A stretch of DNA of 64,000 nucleotides, from the NCBI RefSeq assembly GCF_036287235.1, contig NZ_CP142850.1, positions 2,227,336-2,291,335 on the forward strand. Direction: 5' to 3'. The stretch's first letter is position 1, and each line of letters opens with the position of its first letter. The stretch is from Exiguobacterium sp. 9-2. Lineage in GTDB: Bacteria; Bacillota; Bacilli; Exiguobacteriales; Exiguobacteriaceae. Below are positions 55,313-63,332 of the stretch, one piece after another. Position numbers and translations under genes: made by a program. A model generated the notes under the pieces. That model was not told the DNA's origin. It did not search any database and worked only from the letters and a program-made list of their open reading frames with translations.

Positions 55313-56083
55313 ATGATGTATTCCACTCAGGAAATCGCCAAACTTACCGGCGTCACAAAACGAACGCTTTATCATTATGAGACGTTCGGTCTCCTTGTGC
55401 CAAAGCGCAACGATGCCGGTCACCGATATTATAGCAGTGAGGATCTTTTACGTTTACAACAAATCCTTCTCTATCGCTCTCTTGATTTTCCGCTGTCAGA
55501 AATCCAAAGATTACTTACACAATCTGACTCCAGTCATCACACGATATTGAAAAAACAAATTGTACTACTTCAAGAAAAAGCTTCGCATTATCAGATGCTC
55601 GCTCAACTCGCTGAACAAACATTACTCACTTTAATAGGAGGACTCCCCATGAAAGATGAACAATTATTCCGCGGTTTACGTCACGAAGAGATCGTCATGC
55701 ACGAAAAACAACATGCAGATGAAGTCCAACAACACTACGGTGACACCGACGCCTATCGAATCAGTGCAAAAAGACAAAAACAACGTACCCCAAATGAGAA
55801 AGAAAGACTTAGCGCCATGCACAAACAACTCGATCAACGCTTGACGATCCTTTACCGCGACGGACGTGCGGCATCTGACCCGGACGTTCAACAGGTCGTC
55901 AAGGAACAACATGACTTCATCGATACGTACTATTACCCATGTGAGTTATCTATTTTTGAGTCACTCGGTCAGATGTACGTGTCCGACGAACGGTTTCGCG
56001 CTTATTACGATGCGTATGCACCTGGACTATCTTCTTTTTATTCAGAAGCTATTTCGCACTATACAGAAGCAACATCAAACTAA
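55313..56083 (+). CDS. TipA-like MerR regulator, TipAL form
   Basis: A 256-residue regulator: N-terminal MerR winged helix (STQEIAKLTGVTKRTLYHYETFGLLVPKRNDAGHRYYSSEDL), a coiled-coil linker (residues 80-105), and a TipAS-type ligand domain (about 115-256). TipA-family proteins bind peptide antibiotics or other hydrophobic ligands. GGAGG precedes ATG 55313. Inside the gene, ATG 55649 (codon 113) has its own GGAGG seven bases before it, at the domain boundary. The end overlaps the convergent amidohydrolase by 9 bp. Confidence 0.88.
   Translation: MMYSTQEIAKLTGVTKRTLYHYETFGLLVPKRNDAGHRYYSSEDLLRLQQILLYRSLDFPLSEIQRLLTQSDSSHHTILKKQIVLLQEKASHYQMLAQLAEQTLLTLIGGLPMKDEQLFRGLRHEEIVMHEKQHADEVQQHYGDTDAYRISAKRQKQRTPNEKERLSAMHKQLDQRLTILYRDGRAASDPDVQQVVKEQHDFIDTYYYPCELSIFESLGQMYVSDERFRAYYDAYAPGLSSFYSEAISHYTEATSN
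55649..56083 (+). CDS. Internal start: TipAS-like domain alone
   Basis: In-frame ATG at codon 113 of the MerR gene, preceded by AATAGGAGGACTCCCC. It would yield a 144-residue ligand-binding domain without the DNA-binding part, as the TipAS product of Streptomyces tipA. Translation from here is inference from the ribosome site and position at the domain edge. Confidence 0.5.
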   Translation: MKDEQLFRGLRHEEIVMHEKQHADEVQQHYGDTDAYRISAKRQKQRTPNEKERLSAMHKQLDQRLTILYRDGRAASDPDVQQVVKEQHDFIDTYYYPCELSIFESLGQMYVSDERFRAYYDAYAPGLSSFYSEAISHYTEATSN

Positions 56084-57634
56084 GGTTGCTTCTGCCTGAT
56101 AGACGATTTTACCAGCTTGGACAGTCTCCACTAAACGGTTATTCAAGATGGCTTCACCACGCAAGCGATAGAAGTCTTCTTCAAAGATGACGAAATCGGC
56201 ATCGTATCCTGGTAGGAGTAATCCTTTGCGTCCATGTGTCTCGGTCGCGAGATGTGGATTTTTCGTAAAGAGTAACAAGGCTTCGTACATCGATAACGTC
56301 TCATTCGCCTTATTGACACGTCCCGCTGTTCCTTCCGTCGCTGCATACAGGGAACGCCGGACATCGGGGTCAGAGATCGGCGCATCTGCCCCACCGCATA
56401 ATAATGCGCCGGTCTCAGCTAACGAACGTAAACGATAACTCCAGTCTAAGCGGTTCAATCCGAGTCGATCGACGATAAAGTCTGCGTCATCCAGTAAAAA
56501 GACCGGTTGAACGTCAATCAAGACCGGTAACTTCCGAATTCGTGCAAGCGTTTCTGGTCGAACGACCGTCGCATGAATGATCCGATCCCGCTTGCCTTTT
56601 GGTGCTGGATATTTCTCGAGCACCTGTACGAATCGTTCAATCGCTAAATCACCGATGACATGTGCCGCAACTGTAAACCCGTAACTACGTGCACGCTTGA
56701 CGAGTTGTTCGAGTTGTTCTGGTGTATGCACTTCGATACCACGTGTCGTCGGATCATCAGAATAACCACGACCGAGAAGAGCTGTCCGTCCTCCGAGTGC
56801 GCCGTCGACGAATAGTTTCATCGCACCAATTGACATCGTTGATGGCAAAATTGGTTGCTGTTGCACGAACTCATCGATAACAAGATGATGAACGAGTAGA
56901 TGTGTATGGAAGCCTGTCTCTTCTGTCACTTCTTTATATGCTTGGAGGATTTCCGCGACATCTCCGTGATACGATAAATCTTCTGTGTGTGCCGCAATGA
57001 TGCCGTATTGATACAAACTCTTGATTGCTGATCGGAGTGACGATTTGTTTCGCTCTAAGTTTCCAGCTTGTAACGCATACAAAGGTTCAAGCGCCGCATC
57101 GTACAAAAATCCGTCAGCTTCGCCGTTATCCGATAAGCCGATCTTTCCACCATCGATGACAGTCGATGCTTTATAGCCGAGCTGTTGGAATAAAACATCG
57201 TTGACAAGTGCGGTATGCCGGTCTGTCCGTTTTAATAAGGCGGGAGCGTCCGGGAACAACTGATTCAGCCATGCTTTTGTCGGCGCACGGTCAAGTTTCG
57301 TTTCGTCATATCCTTCCGCTACGTGAATCCCATTGATTGGTTCTGCCTTGAGGAAAGCTTGTCCTAATGCTTCAAGCGTCGTATAACGCGAGGCATCGAC
57401 ACGGTTGATCGCTTCCCCGTAGCCAATCAGATGAATATGTGCGTCTGTGAAGGCTGGATAAACAGCTTTTCCGTTCAAGTCTTGAATCTGATCAATACGT
57501 CTACCGAAACGTCGACGTAGTTTTCCTTCCTCCCCCATTGCGATGATCCGCGTCTTCTCGACGAACATCGCTGAATGGACGTCCTCTTCATGTGCCATCG
57601 TTCGAATCAATCCGTTTACGTATAGTGTTCCCAT
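56075..57634 (-). CDS. Amidohydrolase family 3 (YtcJ-like)
   Basis: A 519-residue metal-dependent hydrolase of the amidohydrolase-3 (TIM-barrel) group. Seen: N-terminal composite sandwich, FTDAHIHLIGYG (H-x-H), a His in HTEDLSYHGD, HVIGDLAIERF, and the late Asp in GADAPISDPDVR. Family members act on N-acyl amino acids or formamides; substrate unknown here. GAGGAG precedes ATG 57634. Convergent with the MerR gene; in the same direction as ezrA but after its terminator. Confidence 0.85.
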   Translation of the reverse strand: MGTLYVNGLIRTMAHEEDVHSAMFVEKTRIIAMGEEGKLRRRFGRRIDQIQDLNGKAVYPAFTDAHIHLIGYGEAINRVDASRYTTLEALGQAFLKAEPINGIHVAEGYDETKLDRAPTKAWLNQLFPDAPALLKRTDRHTALVNDVLFQQLGYKASTVIDGGKIGLSDNGEADGFLYDAALEPLYALQAGNLERNKSSLRSAIKSLYQYGIIAAHTEDLSYHGDVAEILQAYKEVTEETGFHTHLLVHHLVIDEFVQQQPILPSTMSIGAMKLFVDGALGGRTALLGRGYSDDPTTRGIEVHTPEQLEQLVKRARSYGFTVAAHVIGDLAIERFVQVLEKYPAPKGKRDRIIHATVVRPETLARIRKLPVLIDVQPVFLLDDADFIVDRLGLNRLDWSYRLRSLAETGALLCGGADAPISDPDVRRSLYAATEGTAGRVNKANETLSMYEALLLFTKNPHLATETHGRKGLLLPGYDADFVIFEEDFYRLRGEAILNNRLVETVQAGKIVYQAEATLV

Positions 57635-57654
57635 TCTACTCACTCCTCTTTTTA

Positions 57655-57684
57655 CAAAAATAGGGTGACCATGACGGTCACCCT
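57655..57684 (-). terminator. Terminator of ezrA
   Basis: Stem AGGGTGACCGT / GGTCACCCT on the minus strand with TATTTTTG after it. Confidence 0.78.
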
Positions 57685-57701
57685 GAATTGTCGATCCTGA
57701 T

Positions 57702-59408
57702 TTAAACGTGCAACGTTTCCTCTGGTGCACACGATCGTTTAATGCGTTCGATCGCGTCCGGATCGTATTCATTTAGGACACGTTCCGCTAAGACGATCGT
57801 ACGTTCATAGTCTCCCGCTAAGAACTTCGTTTCCGCGATCGTCAGCGACATATGTATCTCATTGTCGTGGCGACGGTATCGGTTCGCATACTGGACGAGC
57901 CGTTCGGCGTACGTGACTTCGAACACTAATGTATCTAACCGTTCTTGCACATGTTTAAACGTTTCTTGGACGTCTTGGCTTTGTGCAACGATCGATCGGA
58001 CATTAAACGGTAACTCTTCGAGCCGTGTCTCAAGCGTCTGTAGCGAACGATTCGCATTACGTAGTGCTTCTTCAACTTCCGTTGGTAAGTTCGGTAATCC
58101 AAGTCGTTTCAGACGAAGACGTGTTTGCGAGAGCTGATGACGCCATTCGACGATCCGTTCGCGCACTTCTGTCTCTTCTTTTCGAAGCGCTTGAAGTTCG
58201 ACCGTAAAGCGTTCGTACTGAATCATCAACTGTTCCTCTAAGCGAATCGCATCGCGCATTTGATCTTCGAGCATACTGAACGGAATGATTTTCCCAGCAA
58301 TCGACTCATCGAGATCTTTTGCCGCTTCAAATAGTAGCTCTTCGTCACGCTGGATCGTTTCGTAGTGAATTCCAAGATCTGCTGAGATTTCATACTTTTC
58401 ACGTAAGATACTGAACTCTTGCGCCAATTGATGAATCCGTTCGCGCATCCGTAATGCTTTTTGTTTCAAGGATTGATTTTCTTTTTTCACTTGATGACGT
58501 GCATCAACTTCACGACGGAACGTATCGTACATTTGATCAACGTCGGCTGATAACTGTTGAATCGCTTCTTCTAAACCATCGACTTCAAGCATCTCGATTT
58601 TTTCAGAAAGGCTCAGACGTTGTTCCTCGAACCGTTTGATCTCAGATTGAAGACCGAGTGGTTCAAGCGGATACCCATCTAACGACATTTCCTTATAACC
58701 CGCTCCGAGCTGATCAATCCGTTGACGCAATTCATGTGCGAGAATCTTCCATTGTTTCGGCACGAGTTCAACAAGCTGACGCGTCGTCGCTACTTCTTGC
58801 TCAAGCAACAAGCTTGTTTCGTACGCCTTCGTCACTTCACCCGAAGCTTCGTATTGACACATCTCATTCCAGTGCGCGTTGATTTGTTCACTTCGTTCCT
58901 CCAGACGCGCGAGCGCCGGACCGAATGAGTTCGCTTGGATCAATAACGATTTCCGAACTTGCCCAGAATCAGCTTCCCCTTGCGCTTTCAACTCTGCTAA
59001 AACCGATTGATTCGTTTTGAACGTCGACATCTCGACGAGCATCTCATCGATCAATCCTTCGAGTTCCGCAATCAATTGTTCCGTTACTTCAAGGTCATTC
59101 TTGACGGCGATGAACCGGTATTTATCGAGCGCTTCTTCCGCTCGGTAAAGGGTTTCATCGATTTGGGCGACGTGGACCGTTAACAACTCTTCCCACGCTT
59201 GATGCCAGGAGCTGAACTTCGTCTCCGTCTCACCCGCCATCGGTAGTTGCTTTAAGTCCTGCAACTCCTTTGGAATCGATGCACTGACGATGCCTTGTTT
59301 GCGCATATCAAGTTCATCGATTTTCGTGTAGTATTTTTTTCGACTGATCATGCTGAATAGCATGACGAGTAATACGATGACGATGACTCCGATCACCCAT
59401 GCCCACAT
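57702..59408 (-). CDS. ezrA: Septation ring formation regulator EzrA
   Basis: A 568-residue protein with one N-terminal membrane segment (WVIGVIVIVLLVMLFSMI) followed by long coiled-coil helices, the spectrin-like repeats of EzrA. It inhibits aberrant Z-rings and helps recruit division proteins. GGAGGTCG precedes ATG 59408. The free-Met-sulfoxide reductase gene is divergent, as in Bacillus. Confidence 0.94.
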   Translation of the reverse strand: MWAWVIGVIVIVLLVMLFSMISRKKYYTKIDELDMRKQGIVSASIPKELQDLKQLPMAGETETKFSSWHQAWEELLTVHVAQIDETLYRAEEALDKYRFIAVKNDLEVTEQLIAELEGLIDEMLVEMSTFKTNQSVLAELKAQGEADSGQVRKSLLIQANSFGPALARLEERSEQINAHWNEMCQYEASGEVTKAYETSLLLEQEVATTRQLVELVPKQWKILAHELRQRIDQLGAGYKEMSLDGYPLEPLGLQSEIKRFEEQRLSLSEKIEMLEVDGLEEAIQQLSADVDQMYDTFRREVDARHQVKKENQSLKQKALRMRERIHQLAQEFSILREKYEISADLGIHYETIQRDEELLFEAAKDLDESIAGKIIPFSMLEDQMRDAIRLEEQLMIQYERFTVELQALRKEETEVRERIVEWRHQLSQTRLRLKRLGLPNLPTEVEEALRNANRSLQTLETRLEELPFNVRSIVAQSQDVQETFKHVQERLDTLVFEVTYAERLVQYANRYRRHDNEIHMSLTIAETKFLAGDYERTIVLAERVLNEYDPDAIERIKRSCAPEETLHV

Positions 59409-59566
59409 TTGTCACGACCTCCACTCTGTCGTACGACTTTAGATTTTCTCTAAATCGCAATAATCTTATCCTTATAATAGTATAGCGCAACCGTTTTGCA
59501 TAGATTTACAGAGGCTTTTCCTGATTTCTTCCGCTGTTTTGAATCCTTTGTCCAAAAATCAATTGT

Positions 59567-59595
59567 TTGTCAGCTACACGAAAACTCGTTAAACT
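59567..59595 (+). promoter_or_regulatory. Promoter of the fRMsr gene
   Basis: TTGTCA (59567-59572), 17 bases, TAAACT (59590-59595). Confidence 0.5.
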
Positions 59596-59630
59596 AAAAA
59601 AAATACGCTTTTCACGGGAGGAATTTTATT

Positions 59631-60116
59631 ATGTTCGAAACAAAGACATATGAAGGTGACCGGACGAAACAATATGACATGCTGTCAAAACAACTCGATG
59701 CGTTATTAATGGGAGAAGACAATCAAGTCGCGAACTTATCGAATGCGAGCGCGTTACTCAACCAATTCCTCGACCGTATCAACTGGGTCGGCTTCTATTT
59801 GACGGATACCGAGCAAAACCAACTCGTCCTCGGACCATTCCAAGGACTTCCAGCATGCGTCCGTATTCCATTCGGTCGTGGTGTTTGCGGAACGTCCGCA
59901 GCAGAACAAACGACACAACGGATCGAAGACGTTCATCAATTCCCAGGTCATATCGCATGTGACGCGGCATCGAATTCTGAAATCGTCATTCCACTCGTCA
60001 AAGACGGACAAACGATCGGCGTCCTCGATATCGACAGCCCAGAATTCAACCGTTTCGATGAAGTCGACCAAGCTGGTTTAGAAGCATTCTGTACGACACT
60101 ACTTCGTCATCTGTAA
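59631..60116 (+). CDS. Free methionine-R-sulfoxide reductase (GAF domain)
   Basis: A 161-residue GAF protein of the fRMsr group (Bacillus YtsP-like). The three conserved Cys are visible: PACVRIPFGRGVCG (two) and HIACDAASNSEIV (one). It reduces free Met-R-sulfoxide in the cytoplasm. GGGAGG precedes ATG 59631. Between ezrA and rpsD as in Bacillus. Confidence 0.9.
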   Translation: MFETKTYEGDRTKQYDMLSKQLDALLMGEDNQVANLSNASALLNQFLDRINWVGFYLTDTEQNQLVLGPFQGLPACVRIPFGRGVCGTSAAEQTTQRIEDVHQFPGHIACDAASNSEIVIPLVKDGQTIGVLDIDSPEFNRFDEVDQAGLEAFCTTLLRHL

Positions 60117-60122
60117 TTCTGA

Positions 60123-60151
60123 TTGACAGTCGATTGTCCACACCGTATACT
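60123..60151 (+). promoter_or_regulatory. Promoter of rpsD
   Basis: Consensus TTGACA (60123-60128), 17 bases, TATACT (60146-60151). Confidence 0.8.
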
Positions 60152-60157
60152 TGTAAA

Positions 60158-60345
60158 AGTGCAGAAATGATAACGATAGCGGTCAAATCGCTTACGTATC
60201 ACATTTCATGACTCGGTGAATAACCGGAGGGGCATCGTGTAACTTTGCTATCAAGCGAGGGTGCCACATCATGAAATGGGCGTAACGTGGGTTTGATGGC
60301 GTTATTATTTTTATGCAAATAATAACGAACACTAAGGAGGAGTCT
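60158..60345 (+). ncRNA. S4 (rpsD) leader RNA
   Basis: A structured 5' leader of about 190 nt between promoter and rpsD, in the place where Bacilli carry the S4-binding autoregulatory leader. Inverted repeats are visible, including CGTTATTATT / AATAATAACG right before the ribosome site. S4 binding is inferred from context. Confidence 0.65.
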
Positions 60346-60349
60346 TATT

Positions 60350-60949
60350 ATGGCTCGCTATACAGGTCCAGCTTGGAAACTTTCACGTCGTCTCGGTATC
60401 TCACTTACTGAAACAGGAAAAGAAATCGCAAAACGTCCGTACGCTCCAGGACAACACGGTAACAGCCGTCGTAAAATGTCTGAGTACGGTCTTCAACTTC
60501 AAGCGAAGCAAACGCTTCGTCACATGTACGGAGTAAACGAACGCCAATTCAACCGTATGTTCAACGATGCTGGCAAAATGCCTGGTATTCACGGTGAGAA
60601 CTTCATGTTCTTACTTGAAACACGTCTTGATAACGTCGTTTACCGTATGGGTATGGCTCGTACACGTCGTGCTGCTCGTCAGCTCGTCAACCACGGTCAC
60701 ATCCAAGTTGATGGCGCTCGCGTCGACATCCCGTCGTTCCGCGTGAAACCAGGTCAAACGATCTCAGTTCGCGAAAAATCGAAGAACTTTGTCGTTATCA
60801 AAGAAGCACTCGAAGTTGCTCCAGCAACTAAAGACTTCGTTACTTTCGATGCTGAGAAGCTCGAAGGAACGTTCGTCCGTCTTCCTGAGCGTTCTGAATT
60901 GAACGATCAAATCCAAGAACAACTCGTCGTCGAGTACTACTCACGTTAA
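60350..60949 (+). CDS. rpsD: 30S ribosomal protein S4
   Basis: A 199-residue primary 16S-binding protein. [18 protein letters not shown] at the N-terminus and the S4 domain ([42 protein letters not shown]). No zinc-binding Cys are present, so it is a C-minus type S4. GGAGGAG precedes ATG 60350. Autoregulated by its leader in Bacilli. Confidence 0.98.
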   Translation: MARYTGPAWKLSRRLGISLTETGKEIAKRPYAPGQHGNSRRKMSEYGLQLQAKQTLRHMYGVNERQFNRMFNDAGKMPGIHGENFMFLLETRLDNVVYRMGMARTRRAARQLVNHGHIQVDGARVDIPSFRVKPGQTISVREKSKNFVVIKEALEVAPATKDFVTFDAEKLEGTFVRLPERSELNDQIQEQLVVEYYSR

Positions 60950-60960
60950 TCGATTGTTCC

Positions 60961-60988
60961 AGCACTCACTTCGGTGGGTGCTTTTTTT
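60961..60988 (+). terminator. Terminator of rpsD
   Basis: Stem AGCACTCAC / GTGGGTGCT with a TTCG loop and seven Ts. Confidence 0.87.
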
Positions 60989-61043
60989 GTACATATCATG
61001 AAAATGTATACCTGGTCTTAAAAAAAGAGTGACGCCAATTATT

Positions 61044-61084
61044 TATTTGTGTTAACCTATAAACATACATAGTTAACACAAATA
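61044..61084 (+). promoter_or_regulatory. BirA-type operator of bioY
   Basis: Perfect 13-bp inverted repeat TATTTGTGTTAAC / GTTAACACAAATA separated by 15 bases, the form of biotin repressor sites. It lies just before the bioY ribosome site. Confidence 0.82.
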
Positions 61085-61102
61085 GAAAAGAGGACTTTAT
61101 TC

Positions 61103-61630
61103 ATGAAAACAAGAGATTTAACGTTCATCGCCCTTGGTGCTGCCATCATCGCAGCCGTCAGCTCTTTGCCGCAGATCCAACTGGTCGGCGCCGTTCCGAT
61201 CACACTTCAGATGCTCGCAATCATGACGGTCAGTGCCATTCTCGGTGGAAAACGCGGTGGACTTGCTGTCTTGATCTTCTTATTGCTCGCAGCTGCTGGT
61301 CTCCCTGTTCTCGGCGGAAAAGGTGGACTTGCTCCATTCGTCGGACCAACTGTTGGGTATTTGATCGCCTTTCCGATTGCCGGATTCTTCATCGGTCTCA
61401 TCGCTGAAAAAACACGTCGTTTCGTCCCCCTCTTCATCGGGATGATCGTCTTCGGACTTGGTTTAGTCTACTTGCTCGGAACATTCGGTCTGATGGCTGT
61501 ACTCGATCTGTCGTTCAAAGATGCTTTTGCGATCAACTATCCTTTCGTCTTATGGGATACGATCAAAGCCGTCATTGCCACGACGATCGCCGTTCGCTTG
61601 TTGCCACTTCGCTTATTCCGGACAGCTTAA
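61103..61630 (+). CDS. bioY: Biotin transporter substrate-binding subunit BioY
   Basis: A 175-residue S component of the ECF biotin transporter. Six membrane segments; typical PITLQMLAIMTVSAILGGKRG and GLPVLGGKGGLAPFVGPTVGYLIAFPIAGFF; the C-terminal INYPFVLWDTIKAVIA. AAGAGG precedes ATG 61103. The BirA-type operator upstream supports biotin control. No energy-coupling genes are adjacent. Confidence 0.94.
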   Translation: MKTRDLTFIALGAAIIAAVSSLPQIQLVGAVPITLQMLAIMTVSAILGGKRGGLAVLIFLLLAAAGLPVLGGKGGLAPFVGPTVGYLIAFPIAGFFIGLIAEKTRRFVPLFIGMIVFGLGLVYLLGTFGLMAVLDLSFKDAFAINYPFVLWDTIKAVIATTIAVRLLPLRLFRTA

Positions 61631-61668
61631 AAAACGCTCTCTGCATCTATGTGCAGGGAGCGTTTCGT
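61629..61668. terminator. Terminator between bioY and tyrS
   Basis: Stem AACGCTC-CTGCA / TGCAG-GAGCGTT with A and T runs, serving convergent genes. Confidence 0.8.
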
Positions 61669-61674
61669 TTATCA

Positions 61675-62922
61675 TCAAGCATGCTCGACGACGAAGTATT
61701 TTTTCTTTCCGCGACGTACGATCGTAAAGCGACCGATTGCATCTGATTCAGTGATTTCTTTCGTTAAGTCTTGCTCGCGTTCTCCGTTGAGGTAGATCGC
61801 ACCGTTCGTGACGTCTTCACGTGCCTGACGTTTTGACGGACTAATCTTCGCCTCAACGAGCACGTCGACGAGGTTGTTTGATTCGCCGAGTGTAAAGCGT
61901 GGCATGCCTTTGAAGGCATCTTCGATATCTTCGACTTGCAACGATTTAATATCTCCGCTAAAGAGTGCCGTCGTAATACGTTGTGCTTGTGTCAGACCTT
62001 CTTCACCGTGGACGAGAACCGTCATTTCTTCTGCAAGACGACGTTGTGCGACGCGCTTCTCTGGTGCTGCCTTGACTTCTTCTGCAAGTGCATCGAGTTC
62101 TTCGTGCGTCAAGAACGTGAAGTATTTCAAGAACTTGATGACGTCGAGATCGTCTACATTGAACCAGAACTGGTAGAACTCGTACGGTGACGTTTTATCA
62201 GCATCTAACCAGACCGCACCGCCAGCTGTCTTACCGAATTTCTGACCATCCGCTTTCGTAACGAGCGGTACTGTCAATCCGAATGCTTTTTCTTCATGAC
62301 CAGCACGACGAATCAGCTCCATTCCTGCTGTGATGTTCCCCCACTGATCACTACCTCCTACTTGAAGACGGCATCCTTTGTCTTCGTAAAGTTTCAAGAA
62401 GTCAAACGATTGAAGTAACATGTATGAGAACTCAGTGAATGAGATACCGTTTTGAAGACGTGAATCAACAGAGTCCTTCGCAAGCATGTAGCTGACCGGG
62501 AAGTGTTTTCCGATATCACGTAAGAAATCGATGATTGTCAAATCTTTCGTCCAGTCTAAGTTATTGGCGATCGTGACCGGATTTTCACCTTCAAGTGGTA
62601 AGAAACGTGACAGTTGATCTTTAATCCGATTCGCGAACTCTTCGACGATATCCGATGTGTTCAATGACCGTTCCGTTGCACGACCACTCGGATCCCCAAT
62701 CATCCCAGTTGCCCCTCCAACGAGACCTACGACATGGTGACCCGCTTGTTGGAATCTTTTTAAGACTAAAATCGGCAACAAGTGTCCGATGTGAAGTGAA
62801 TCTGCTGTTGGATCGAAGCCTGTGTAAAGCGTCGTCGGATTCTCGAGTAATGTTTTCAGCCCTTCTTCATCTGTCATTTGGTTAATTAACCCGCGAAATT
62901 CTAAATCCTCTAATAACGTCAT
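61675..62922 (-). CDS. tyrS: Tyrosine-tRNA ligase
   Basis: A 415-residue class I synthetase. YTGFDPTADSLHIGHLLPI carries the HIGH motif; VGGSDQWGNI is the tyrosine site; KFGKT is the KMSKS equivalent; a C-terminal S4-like RNA-binding domain (from LVDVLVEAKISPSKRQAREDV) follows. GGAGGAG precedes ATG 62922. T-box controlled. Confidence 0.98.
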   Translation of the reverse strand: MTLLEDLEFRGLINQMTDEEGLKTLLENPTTLYTGFDPTADSLHIGHLLPILVLKRFQQAGHHVVGLVGGATGMIGDPSGRATERSLNTSDIVEEFANRIKDQLSRFLPLEGENPVTIANNLDWTKDLTIIDFLRDIGKHFPVSYMLAKDSVDSRLQNGISFTEFSYMLLQSFDFLKLYEDKGCRLQVGGSDQWGNITAGMELIRRAGHEEKAFGLTVPLVTKADGQKFGKTAGGAVWLDADKTSPYEFYQFWFNVDDLDVIKFLKYFTFLTHEELDALAEEVKAAPEKRVAQRRLAEEMTVLVHGEEGLTQAQRITTALFSGDIKSLQVEDIEDAFKGMPRFTLGESNNLVDVLVEAKISPSKRQAREDVTNGAIYLNGEREQDLTKEITESDAIGRFTIVRRGKKKYFVVEHA

Positions 62923-62944
62923 TGTTTCTCCTCCTAAAGTTCAC

Positions 62945-63208
62945 TATTAACAAAAAAACCGTCCCTTCGTCTAAAACGAAGGGACGGAATATTCCGTGGT
63001 ACCACCCTAATTGTCCTTTTGTGTAAAAGGACCACTTGGTTCGTCGATAACGGGACGGACCGCTTGATTTCTCAAGAAACTCCTGGAAGCGTAATTCGTA
63101 AGTTCACTGTGTCCTAGTTCGCAGCACCACTAGGTCTCTGTCACAGGGAGTGACTTACTACTATATTCCGATCATGGTTTAACGCAATATACGAAAATAA
63201 GATGGTTT
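62945..63208 (-). ncRNA. T-box leader, tyrosine specific
   Basis: T-box core GGGTGGTACCACGGAA (62992-63007, minus strand) and a perfect terminator stem CCGTCCCTTCGT / ACGAAGGGACGG with seven Ts (62952-62987). In stem I the loop E pair AGTA / GAA is seen; the specifier TAC (63091-63093) followed by G fits tRNA-Tyr, although one extra base separates it from GAA. Confidence 0.9.
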
Positions 63209-63209
63209 C

Positions 63210-63239
63210 ATGATACGTCGAAGGCGAATCCGCTGTCAA
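63210..63239 (-). promoter_or_regulatory. Promoter of the tyrS T-box
   Basis: TTGACA (63234-63239), 18 bases, TATCAT (63210-63215) on the minus strand. Confidence 0.7.
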
Positions 63240-63262
63240 GTCCGATTTCATTAGTAGATTTA

Positions 63263-63271
63263 TGGTATAAT
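63263..63271 (+). promoter_or_regulatory. Extended -10 promoter of the PBP gene
   Basis: TGGTATAAT (63263-63271), an extended -10 without a clear -35. Transcription starts about 55 bases before the gene. Confidence 0.6.
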
Positions 63272-63332
63272 ACGTCTATCTGTGATTTAATATTAATTTA
63301 CACCTAAGTTTAAGATGCAAAGGAGATCATTT

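Noticed and set aside
60300..60327. Hairpin before rpsD as a terminator
   Set aside because: It has no T run after it and abuts the ribosome site; better explained as part of the S4 leader.
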